64,000 nt of DNA from DATBLY01 sp963705545 (lineage in GTDB: Bacteria > Actinomycetota > UBA4738 > HRBIN12), in NCBI GenBank assembly GCA_963705545.1, contig CAVPJX010000005.1, positions 1-64,000 on the forward strand, in the 5' to 3' direction. The notes beneath the pieces are model-generated. The model was given only the letters and a program-made list of their open reading frames with translations, was not told the DNA's origin and did not search any database. The position numbers and the translations under genes were made by a program. Shown here in pieces: positions 50,101-57,207 of this stretch; position 1 is the first letter of the stretch; the number at the start of each line of letters is the position of its first letter.

Positions 50101-50339
50101 CCGCCGTGACGTTCGATCGCGCCGCGCATCGCGTCGAAGTAGCGCGACTGCACGTCGCGGAGCGACTCGGGATCCAGGCGTTCGCCGAGCGCGGTGGAGC
50201 CTGTGACGTCGCAGAACACGACCGTGACCGTCTTGCGGACCTCGTGCGCGGTGGCTGCCGGCGCGAGCGGCGACGCGCATGCCGGGCAGAAGGCGAAGTC
50301 GTCGGGGCTCTCGCGACCGCAGTTCGGACAGGTCAGCAC
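47170..50339 (-). pseudogene. Cyclase-AAA ATPase-TPR protein broken by about ten frame changes
   Basis: Start GTG 50339. The intact first ~200 residues comprise a zinc ribbon (CPNCGRESPDDFAFCPACAS) and a class III cyclase domain with VVFCDVTGSTALGERL, VEKYIGDAVMAVFGIPRLHE and TGDAVNVAARLEQHA, all catalytic residues present. Then the frame changes repeatedly. The AAA module (MVGRDRQLAQLRQAYEAVVE, LFGSAGVGKSRLVQEFLSDL, LVLVFDDIHWGEPTFLDLVE), the EGNPLFVEETLAML region, VPPSIHALLAARLDRLTPEE and TPR helices to about 47190 are each recognisable in successive frames. The reconstructed protein would be about 1050 residues. The 3' end is approximate. No in-frame nonsense codons interrupt the matched segments, so clustered consensus error is as likely as gene decay. 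Confidence 0.75.
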
Positions 50340-50345
50340 GCGTCG

Positions 50346-50389
50346 AGCGTAGGGACCCGGACCCGGCGGCGCCAGGGGGAGGCTATCGT
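50346..50389. promoter_or_regulatory. Divergent leaderless promoters
   Basis: On the minus strand TACGCT (50351-50346) is 6 bases before GTG 50339. On the plus strand TATCGT (50384-50389) is 8 bases before ATG 50398. Both genes lack ribosome binding sites. The 58-base gap holds only these two -10 boxes. Confidence 0.5.
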
Positions 50390-50397
50390 GAGCAGCG

Positions 50398-50757
50398 ATG
50401 GCGTACGACGAGGAGCTCGCGGAGCGGGTCCGGGAGGCGCTCGCCGGCGTGAGGGGCGTCACCGAGATCCGGATGTTCGGCGGCCTCTGCTACACGGTCG
50501 ACGGGAACATGGCGGTCGGCGTGAACGGCGACGACCTGATGGTGCGGATGGCGCCCGACGACGGCGACGCCGCGCTCGCCGAACCCGGGGCGCGACCGAT
50601 GGACTTCACGAACCGGCCGATGCGCGGGTTCCTGTTCGTCGGCCCGGAGGGGACCGGGACCGATCGCGCCCTCCGGACCTGGGTCGGTCGGGGCGTCGCG
50701 TTCGCCTCGTCGCTCCCGCCGAAGAAGCCCAAGGCGAAGAAGCCGAAGAAGGCCTGA
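50398..50757 (+). CDS. TfoX N-terminal-domain protein
   Basis: A 119-residue protein of the TfoX/Sxy N-terminal family: YDEELAERVREALAGVRGVT, EIRMFGGLCYTVDGNMAVGV, DDLMVRMAPDDGDAAL, PMDFTNRPMRGFLFVGPEG and a lysine-rich tail PPKKPKAKKPKK. In gammaproteobacteria TfoX regulates competence with CRP, but in actinobacteria this stand-alone domain has no established role. Complete and normal in length. Confidence 0.88.
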   Translation: MAYDEELAERVREALAGVRGVTEIRMFGGLCYTVDGNMAVGVNGDDLMVRMAPDDGDAALAEPGARPMDFTNRPMRGFLFVGPEGTGTDRALRTWVGRGVAFASSLPPKKPKAKKPKKA

Positions 50758-50766
50758 AGCCGACCG

Positions 50767-51573
50767 ATGCCCGAGCCTCCACAGACCTGGCACTACGGCC
50801 TGATGGCGACGTGGTGGTCGGAGTTCAACCGGGACGGGCCCGAGATCGACTACTTCCGCTCCTTCATCGAAGGCGGCGGCGAACCCGCGCTCGACGTCGG
50901 CTGCGGGACCGGCCGGCTGCTCCTGCCGTACGTCCGGGCGGGGCTCGACGTGGACGGCTGTGACGTCTCCGCCGACATGATCGCCCGCTGCTCGGAGGTG
51001 GCCGCCCGTGAGGGGTTGTCGCCCACGCTCTCGGTCCAGGCGATGCACGAGCTCGACCTGCCTCGCCGGTACCGCACCATCATCGTCTGCGGCGCGTTCG
51101 GGCTGGCGAGCACCCGCGAGCAGGATCAGGGGACGCTGGCGCGGTTCCACGAGCACCTCGAGCCCGGTGGAACGCTGGTGCTCGACAACTGGGTTCCCTA
51201 CTCGGATCCGGACCAGTGGCGGTACTGGCCGTCGGCGGCTCGCGCCTCGTTGCCGGAGCCGTTCGAACCGTCGACGACGGAGCGGCGTCGGGCGTCCGAC
51301 GGAGCGGAGTACGCGCTGACGATCAGGGTCGTCGACGTCGATCCGCTGGAACAGCTCACCACCCTCGAGATGCACGCCGAGGAGTGGCGCGACGGCGGGA
51401 TGGTGGCCGAGGAGGATCACGCGCTCACCGCGCGCTCGTACTTCCGGGACGAGCTCCTGATGATGCTCGAGCGCGCCGGGTTCGTCGACGTCGCGGTCCA
51501 CGGTGGGTACACCCGGGACGATCCGACGACCGACGACGACGTCCTGGTCTTCGTGGCGAAGACCGCGGGGTAG
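50767..51573 (+). CDS. Class I SAM-dependent methyltransferase
   Basis: A 268-residue Rossmann-fold methyltransferase. Motif I is ALDVGCGTGRLLLPYVRAGL, followed by VDGCDVSADMIARCSEVAAR (acidic ribose-binding Asp) and the motif IV/V region (TIIVCGAFGLASTREQDQGT, GGTLVLDNWVP). The C-terminal half folds back with VDVDPLEQLTTLEMHAEEW, typical of DUF-type small-molecule methyltransferases. The substrate is unknown. It starts 9 bases after the TfoX-like gene on the same strand. Confidence 0.87.
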   Translation: MPEPPQTWHYGLMATWWSEFNRDGPEIDYFRSFIEGGGEPALDVGCGTGRLLLPYVRAGLDVDGCDVSADMIARCSEVAAREGLSPTLSVQAMHELDLPRRYRTIIVCGAFGLASTREQDQGTLARFHEHLEPGGTLVLDNWVPYSDPDQWRYWPSAARASLPEPFEPSTTERRRASDGAEYALTIRVVDVDPLEQLTTLEMHAEEWRDGGMVAEEDHALTARSYFRDELLMMLERAGFVDVAVHGGYTRDDPTTDDDVLVFVAKTAG

Positions 51574-51676
51574 CGATCGACGGAGCGACGGGGGTCGGCG
51601 ACTCGACCCGCGGCGCCGGGGGGGCTAGTCTCGAGTGACCGGATCATCGGCGAGCGTGCCCGCATCGGAGCGAGCG

Positions 51677-53050
51677 ATGGGTGCAGACCGGCCGGGTTCG
51701 AGCACCGCCGCGGAACCCTCGCGCCTGGACGCGCTCGTCGCCGCCACGCCCGACTCGCGCAACCGCTACGTCGACCTGATCCGCGTCGTCTCGATCGGGG
51801 TCGTGGTCCTCGGCCACTGGCTGATGGCGGTGCTGGGGTACGAGGGCGGCGAGTTCACCGGCGAGAACCTCCTCGAGATCCAGCCCGATCTCCAGATCCT
51901 GACGTGGGTCTTCCAGGTGATGCCGCTGTTCTTCATCGTGGGCGGCTTCACGAACGGCACGTCGTGGGTCTCGTCGCGTCGGCGCGGCGAGACGTACGCG
52001 CACTGGCTCCGCGCGAAGGCGGTGCGCCTGACCCGGCCGGCGCTCTGGTTCGTCGCGTTCTGGACGCTGCTGCCGGTCGCGGGCGTGGCGATCGGGCTGC
52101 TGCCGTCCGGCATCGCGCGCGTGGGCGGGCAGGAGGTCGCGCTGCCGCTGTGGTTCCTGGCCGTGTACCTCGTGTCGGTCGCATGCGTCCCGGCGCTGCA
52201 CGCGCTCCACGAGCGCCTCGGCGTGTGGACCGTCGTCGCGCTCGCCGTCGTCGCGCTGGTGATCGACAACCTGCGGTTCGGCCTGGACGTGCCGCACGTC
52301 GGGCTCGTGAACTACCTGCTGGTCTGGGGCGCGGTCCTGGAGCTCGGGTTCCTGTGGGCTGAGGGGAAGCTCCGTGCCAGCACGTGGATCCCGTGGGCGA
52401 TGGCGGCCGGGGGCCTGGCCACGATGGGCGTCCTGGTCGGATGGTTCGACTTCCCGGTGTCGATGATCGACCTGACCCATGGGATCCGGAACAACGTGCA
52501 GCCGCCGTCGATCGTGCTGCTGGCCTTGGCCGTGTGGCAATGCGGCGTGACGCTGCTGTTCGAGGACGCGGGCAACCGGTTCCTGCGGCGACCGCGCGCG
52601 TGGCGCAACGTGATCGTCGCGAACTCGATGGTGATGACGTTCTACCTGTGGAACATGAGCGCGGTCGTACTGGCGGCCGTGCTGTTGTTCCCGACCGGGA
52701 TCGCGCCACAGCCCGAGCCGCTCACCACGACGTGGTGGCTGCTCCGACCGGCCTGGGTGCTGATCTGCGCGATCTGCCTGCTGCCGTTCCTGCTCGCGTT
52801 CCGGTGGGCGGAGCGTCCGGTGCCGGTGGGGGAGTCGTCGCTCGGCCCATCGGTCGCGCTGGTGCTGGGGGTGCTCGGGACGGCCGCGTCGGCGAGCGGC
52901 TTCGCGGTCCTGGCGGCGAACGCATTCCCGGTGCCGGGGGAGGAGCAGCTGTGGTTGACGAGCGGCGGCGTGGCGCTCGTCGCCGCGGGGGCGCTGTTGC
53001 TGCGGGTGGATCCGTTCGCGCCGCTGCGGAAGCCGTCGCCCGCAGGGTGA
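51677..53050 (+). CDS. Multi-pass membrane acyltransferase (acyltransferase family 3)
   Basis: A protein of about 457 residues with ten or so membrane helices. NRYVDLIRVVSIGVVVLGHW has the conserved Arg and His of family 3 O-acyltransferases. MPLFFIVGGFTNGTSWVSSR matches the next signature, and VIVANSMVMTFYLWNMSAVV lies near the end. Such enzymes O-acylate surface glycans, lipids or antibiotics. ATG 51677 is preferred to GTG 51635: GGAG lies 6 bases upstream and TAGTCT (51626-51631) fits a promoter with a leader of about 39 bases. Confidence 0.85.
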   Translation: MGADRPGSSTAAEPSRLDALVAATPDSRNRYVDLIRVVSIGVVVLGHWLMAVLGYEGGEFTGENLLEIQPDLQILTWVFQVMPLFFIVGGFTNGTSWVSSRRRGETYAHWLRAKAVRLTRPALWFVAFWTLLPVAGVAIGLLPSGIARVGGQEVALPLWFLAVYLVSVACVPALHALHERLGVWTVVALAVVALVIDNLRFGLDVPHVGLVNYLLVWGAVLELGFLWAEGKLRASTWIPWAMAAGGLATMGVLVGWFDFPVSMIDLTHGIRNNVQPPSIVLLALAVWQCGVTLLFEDAGNRFLRRPRAWRNVIVANSMVMTFYLWNMSAVVLAAVLLFPTGIAPQPEPLTTTWWLLRPAWVLICAICLLPFLLAFRWAERPVPVGESSLGPSVALVLGVLGTAASASGFAVLAANAFPVPGEEQLWLTSGGVALVAAGALLLRVDPFAPLRKPSPAG

Positions 53051-53076
53051 CGCTCATCACCGCGGAAGGGTGTGCC

Positions 53077-53101
53077 CATATGCTAGTTCATATGCTATGG
53101 T
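53077..53101 (+). promoter_or_regulatory. CATATGCTA direct repeat and leaderless promoter of the CopG/MazF pair
   Basis: CATATGCTA occurs at 53077-53085 and 53089-53097, a 12-base period of AT-rich sequence. It overlaps TATGGT (53096-53101), which is 7 bases before ATG 53109. A ribbon-helix-helix antitoxin would be expected to bind such direct repeats and repress its own operon. Confidence 0.65.
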
Positions 53102-53108
53102 CCGCGGC

Positions 53109-53345
53109 ATGGCGCGCCGGCAGGTGCTGGTCCAGCTCGACGACGCGCTGGTCGCACGGCTCGATCGGGCGGCCGACGCGCTCGATCGCAACCGGAGCGA
53201 GCTGATCCGCGAGGCCCTGGGGGCGTACCTCGATGCCGCCCGCGAGGCCGCTTGGGACGCGCGCACGATCCGCGCGTACCTGGAGGTTCCGGAGGACCCG
53301 GCGAGGCTCGAGGCGTTCGGCCGGGTCGCCGCCTGGCCGGACTGA
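53109..53345 (+). CDS. CopG/ribbon-helix-helix antitoxin
   Basis: A 78-residue RHH protein: ARRQVLVQLDDALVARLDRA is the DNA-binding strand and first helix, NRSELIREALGAYLDAAREA the second. The acidic C terminus (LEVPEDPARLEAFGRVAAWP) likely binds the toxin. Leaderless start from TATGGT. The toxin gene begins 2 bases after its stop. Confidence 0.9.
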   Translation: MARRQVLVQLDDALVARLDRAADALDRNRSELIREALGAYLDAAREAAWDARTIRAYLEVPEDPARLEAFGRVAAWPD

Positions 53346-53347
53346 GC

Positions 53348-53668
53348 GTGCGGCGCGGCGAGCTCTACTGGGCGCGACTGCCCGCGCCGGTCGGCCGCGG
53401 ACCGGTCCTGATCGTGACGAGGACCGCCGTGCTGGACGTGCGGACGTCGGTCACGGTGGCCCCCGTCACCCGGACCGTGCGCGGGATCGCGAGCGAGCTG
53501 CCGGTAGGACGGGACCACGGGCTGCGGGCGGCGTCGGTCGCCACGTGCGATTCCCTGCAGACGATCCCGAAAGCGCTCCTGGGACGCCGCGCCGCCGGGA
53601 GGCTGTCGCCGCCGGAGCTCGTCGAGCTCGACCGCGCGCTCCGGTACGCGCTCGGGATCGCGAGCTGA
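53348..53668 (+). CDS. MazF/PemK-type endoribonuclease toxin
   Basis: A 106-residue MazF-like toxin: VRRGELYWARLPAPVGRGPV opens the fold, then LIVTRTAVLDVRTSVTVAPV, and GLRAASVATCDSLQTIPKAL contains the Cys-Asp and K positions of the family. C-terminal helix ELVELDRALRYALGI. It should cleave mRNA at short specific sites. Starts with GTG directly after the antitoxin. Confidence 0.9.
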   Translation: MRRGELYWARLPAPVGRGPVLIVTRTAVLDVRTSVTVAPVTRTVRGIASELPVGRDHGLRAASVATCDSLQTIPKALLGRRAAGRLSPPELVELDRALRYALGIAS

Positions 53669-53678
53669 ATCCCCGACC

Positions 53679-55646
53679 TCACCGGCCGGTCAGCGAGAAA
53701 TGCATGTAGTCCTTGATCGAGTGCCAGTCGCCGCCCCACGACCACCCGATCGCGGCGAACGACCGCACGACCACGTCGTTCGCGCGGATCATGCCGCGCC
53801 GCCGCCGTGAGCGGTCGCGGTACGGTGCGGCCGCGCGGCGGAGCACCGTGCCGTCTCCCCGGACGTACGGGTTCTGCAGCGGGTTGATGTCGATCGCCCA
53901 GCCGTACGAGTGCTGTGAGAGCGAGCCGACGTTCTCCGTCGCCGGCCGGCAGTTGAACGCCGCGGTCACGTTGCGCGTGCTGAACCAGTCGATCGGGCGA
54001 CGCGGCCGGTAGCGGGCGGGCAGCGCGATCTTCGCGATCCGGAACCGGGCGTCGAACAGCTGCGCGAACACCCAGCGCACGTCGGCCGCGACGCGTTCGT
54101 GCACGACGAGCGGCCCGCGGTGCACCTGGCCGTCGAACCCCCAGTAGTCGACGGTGACCGCGCGGAGGTCGTCGATCGCCACCGGGCAGCCCGGGTGCCA
54201 GTTCCGCCCGACGAGCTCGCGCCGCAGGGCCGGATCGATCCGCGCGATCGATCCGGAGTACGTCGGCTCGGGCTGCACCACGCGCGACGTCGAGATCGAG
54301 GCGACGGCCGGGCCGCCGACCACGAGCGCGTCCCCACCGGCGATCGCGATCGATCCGGGTCCGAGCTCCCGGCCCTCGATCGTGGCGCCGGGGCCCGACG
54401 CGCGGAGCCGCAGGGACGCCAGGCCGCTGGCGACCTCCACGTGGATCAGCCCGGGCTCCGGGAACGGCTGCGGCCGCAGGCCCCCGTAGTAGAACCCGAG
54501 GATCCGCCCGACGGACCAGCCGCGGCGCGCCTTGCCGTACGCGCCCCACTGGACCATCCCGGCGCCGTGGCCCCACCCGCGACCGGCGATCACGGCGGCG
54601 TCGTCCGCGGATCCGGCGGTCATCCAGCGGGACGGGATCGTGACCGGCATCCCCCCGGACGGGTAGCGGGCCGGACGCAGGCACGGCGCCCAGGTGTTCA
54701 CCGCGTCGCGGAACGCGCTCCCGTCCAGGACGTGCTCGGCACCCGAGCCGTCGGTGACGGTCACGCTGGAGCCGTCTCCCGAGACCGCCGAGATCGCGCG
54801 TCCGCCCGACCACTCGCCGCCGCGCGTCAGGAACCTCGCCAGGTCGCGGAAGCCGATCCGGGTCGTCCAGCGAGAGAGCGGAGAGGCCCCGTCGTCGCGC
54901 TCGACGCGCGCGTTCAGGTACGGAAGCGGGGAACTCCCGAAGACGTCCTCGTTGGCGTACGTCCGGCCGTTCGACGTCGAGAAGTAGACGGTGTCGGCCG
55001 GCCGGTCGTCCCAGAGCAGGACCATGCCCGCCGTGCGGCGGACCGCGGCGTACCAGCGGGCGATCCCCGTCACCGGCGCCACCGGGATCCCCCGGTAGAC
55101 CTGGCACGAGGTCGTCGAGCAGATCGGTGTGTCGAGGGTCTCGCCTTCCCGCCCGTCCCAGCCGGTCGTCGCCAGCGCGTAGCTCCGTGCGGCGATCGCC
55201 TGCGCCTCGAGCGCCGCGGTCGGCCACGTGGGCGGCACCTCCGCGATCCCTTCCAGGTACGCCTCGAACGGCAGCGTCACGATGAGCGAGAGCGTGCCGT
55301 CGTCCGCCAGGCGGACCGCCAGCTCGCCCGGGTAGCGCGCGAGCAGGCGCGGCTGCTCGAACCCGATGCAGCTCGAGTCGACGTGCGGGTACGCGCCGTG
55401 GACGAGGAACGAGCCCCCCACCGGCGCCTGCACGCTCACCCGGCCGCTCGCGCGGATCGGGTCCGGCGCGACGGACGGCGAAGCGGACCGCGCGGCGGAC
55501 GGCGACGGCGGTCCCGAGAGCGTCGGGGACGCCCCGGTCGTGCCTGCGGGTGGCTCCGCGGGGGGCGACGAGGTGCACGCCGCCGCGAGCACGAGGACGA
55601 TCGCGACGAGGGACCGTCCTGCGGGGCGTCTGAGCCGGTCGGTCAC
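53679..55646 (-). CDS. SpoIID-domain lipoprotein fused to an M15 (VanY-like) peptidase
   Basis: A 655-residue exported lipoprotein. The signal LRRPAGRSLVAIVLVLAAAC ends at the lipobox Cys. The SpoIID domain (about 60-420) has LPFEAYLEGIAEVPPTWPTA, ALEAQAIAARSYALA, TVYFSTSNGRTYANEDVFG and GRGWGHGAGMVQWGAYGKAR. A linker leads to a C-terminal Peptidase_M15_4-type domain: ATENVGSLSQHSYGWAIDIN gives the first His and Asp, GWSWGGDWHSIKDYMHFSLT the last His. SpoIID degrades denuded glycan and M15 enzymes trim or cut peptide stems, so the fusion joins two murein activities. GTG 55646 is favoured because TAGCGT ends 7 bases upstream. Confidence 0.85.
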   Translation of the reverse strand: MTDRLRRPAGRSLVAIVLVLAAACTSSPPAEPPAGTTGASPTLSGPPSPSAARSASPSVAPDPIRASGRVSVQAPVGGSFLVHGAYPHVDSSCIGFEQPRLLARYPGELAVRLADDGTLSLIVTLPFEAYLEGIAEVPPTWPTAALEAQAIAARSYALATTGWDGREGETLDTPICSTTSCQVYRGIPVAPVTGIARWYAAVRRTAGMVLLWDDRPADTVYFSTSNGRTYANEDVFGSSPLPYLNARVERDDGASPLSRWTTRIGFRDLARFLTRGGEWSGGRAISAVSGDGSSVTVTDGSGAEHVLDGSAFRDAVNTWAPCLRPARYPSGGMPVTIPSRWMTAGSADDAAVIAGRGWGHGAGMVQWGAYGKARRGWSVGRILGFYYGGLRPQPFPEPGLIHVEVASGLASLRLRASGPGATIEGRELGPGSIAIAGGDALVVGGPAVASISTSRVVQPEPTYSGSIARIDPALRRELVGRNWHPGCPVAIDDLRAVTVDYWGFDGQVHRGPLVVHERVAADVRWVFAQLFDARFRIAKIALPARYRPRRPIDWFSTRNVTAAFNCRPATENVGSLSQHSYGWAIDINPLQNPYVRGDGTVLRRAAAPYRDRSRRRRGMIRANDVVVRSFAAIGWSWGGDWHSIKDYMHFSLTGR

Positions 55647-55653
55647 GGAGGCC

Positions 55654-55713
55654 ACGCTAGCAACGACCGGCCGATCGGTGGCGCGGTTCCCCCGGGTCCG
55701 AAGGCCCTATCCT
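55654..55713. promoter_or_regulatory. Divergent leaderless promoters
   Basis: TAGCGT on the minus strand (55659-55654) lies 7 bases before GTG 55646. TATCCT on the plus strand (55708-55713) lies 7 bases before ATG 55721. Neither gene has a ribosome binding site. Confidence 0.5.
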
Positions 55714-55720
55714 TCGAGCG

Positions 55721-56860
55721 ATGCCGACGTCCGTGCTGATCCTGGGTGCTGGGTTCGGAGGGCTCGAGTGCGCCACGCGCCTATCCGAAGCGCTGGACGG
55801 CGAGGTCGAGATCACGCTGATCGATCGCGCCGATGCGTTCGTCTTCGGCTTCTCGAAGCTCGACGTCATGTTCGGCAAGCGGGCGATCGACGAGGTGCGC
55901 GCGCCGTACGCCACGCTCACGACCCCGGGCGTCCGGTTCAGGCAGGAGACGATCACCGCGATCGACCCCGAGGCCCGGCGGGTGACGACGGACCTCGACG
56001 CGTACGAGGCCGACCACCTCGTGATCGCGCTCGGGGCCGACTACGACGTCGACGCCACGCCTGGGCTGATCGAGGCGGGGAACGAGTTCTACTCCGTCGC
56101 GGGCGCGGAGGCGCTACGGAACGTGCTGCCCTCGTTCACGTCGGGGTCGGCGATCGTCGGGGTGTGCGGCGCGCCGTTCAAGTGCCCGCCGGCGCCGAGC
56201 GAGGCCGCGTTCCTGCTGGACGAGTACCTGCGTGATCGTGGACGCCGCGACACCGTGACGATCCACGTCGTGATGCCGTTCGGTGTCCCGATCCCGCCGT
56301 CGCCCGATACGTCGGCGGCGATCCTCTCGGCGTTCGCCGAGCGCGGCATCTCGTTCGTCGCGGATCGGCGGGTCGTCTCGCTCGACCCGAGCTCGCGCGA
56401 GGCGGTCCTGGACGACGGGCAACGGCTCCCCTTCGATCTGTTCCTCGGGATCCCGGTGCACCGGGCCCCGGCGGTGGTGGCGGACTCGGGGCTGACGGTC
56501 GACGGCTGGATCCCGGTCGACGCGCGCACGCTCGAGACGCGTTCCGCGGGTGTCTACGCCGTCGGCGATGTGACGAGCGTCGGGACGCCGAAGGCCGGGG
56601 TGTTCGCCGAGCGGCAGGGGATGGTGGTGGCGAACCACCTGATCGCCCGGATCCGCAGCGGCGAGGCCGAGGGCTACGACGGGACCGGCACCTGCTACAT
56701 CGAGTTCGGCGACGACCAGGTGGCGCGCGTCGACGTGGACTTCTACGGGACGCCGGGCCGACCGACCGGGACGTTCGTCGCGCCGTCGGCGGAGGTGTTC
56801 GCGGAGAAGGCGACCTTCGGGTCGAGCCGCCGCGCGAGGTGGTTCGGACCCGGCGGCTGA
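55721..56860 (+). CDS. FAD-dependent oxidoreductase, sulfide:quinone reductase/flavocytochrome c-like
   Basis: A 379-residue two-dinucleotide-domain flavoprotein. SVLILGAGFGGLECATRLSE is the FAD-binding motif. VGVCGAPFKCPPAPSEAAFL is the Cys-containing KCPPAPxE signature of SQR/FCSD-type enzymes, and GVYAVGDVTSVGTPKAGVFA the second FAD contact. Only one of the redox-active Cys pair of true SQR is clearly placed, so oxidation of sulfide is possible but not certain; no heme subunit is nearby. It has its own leaderless promoter. Confidence 0.82.
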   Translation: MPTSVLILGAGFGGLECATRLSEALDGEVEITLIDRADAFVFGFSKLDVMFGKRAIDEVRAPYATLTTPGVRFRQETITAIDPEARRVTTDLDAYEADHLVIALGADYDVDATPGLIEAGNEFYSVAGAEALRNVLPSFTSGSAIVGVCGAPFKCPPAPSEAAFLLDEYLRDRGRRDTVTIHVVMPFGVPIPPSPDTSAAILSAFAERGISFVADRRVVSLDPSSREAVLDDGQRLPFDLFLGIPVHRAPAVVADSGLTVDGWIPVDARTLETRSAGVYAVGDVTSVGTPKAGVFAERQGMVVANHLIARIRSGEAEGYDGTGTCYIEFGDDQVARVDVDFYGTPGRPTGTFVAPSAEVFAEKATFGSSRRARWFGPGG

Positions 56861-56872
56861 CGTTCCCGGCCG

Positions 56873-56889
56873 GCCCGCCTCAGGCGGGC
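56873..56889. terminator. Shared terminator between convergent genes
   Basis: GCCCGCC-TCA-GGCGGGC is a perfect 7-bp hairpin. Its loop is the stop codon of the minus-strand gene. It lies 12 bases past the oxidoreductase stop and can end both transcripts. Confidence 0.5.
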
Positions 56890-57137
56890 ATCTGGCTGCG
56901 GAGCTTGTAGTACGAGCGGGTGAGGAGACCCGCGGCCTCGTCGTCGGAGGGGTTCGCGATGATCTGCTTCAGCCACCGCTCCACCTCGTCCACCTCTTCG
57001 GGTGCGGCGCTGGCGGTGGAGGCCCGCACGTGACGCTTGCTCGGCACCATCGGCCCGAGCAGCCGCGCGGCCTCGGCCAGGTCGCCCGCCTGCAGCGAGG
57101 AGAGGGCAGCTTGGACCTGCTCGACCTTCACGGCCAC
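56880..57137 (-). CDS. Small hypothetical protein
   Basis: An 85-residue, mostly helical protein: VEQVQAALSSLQAGDLAEAA resembles a TPR-like helix pair, then VDEVERWLKQIIANPSDDEA and LLTRSYYKLRSQMP. No family is recognised. It lies between a convergent flavoprotein gene and a lipoprotein gene whose stop is 70 bases upstream on the same strand. Confidence 0.6.
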   Translation of the reverse strand: MAVKVEQVQAALSSLQAGDLAEAARLLGPMVPSKRHVRASTASAAPEEVDEVERWLKQIIANPSDDEAAGLLTRSYYKLRSQMPA

Positions 57138-57207
57138 GGGTGCGCGCGCCCCTTCACCCCGACAGCATGACAGGTCCGCTCACGCGACGGCTAACGCGCC
57201 GGAGCGG

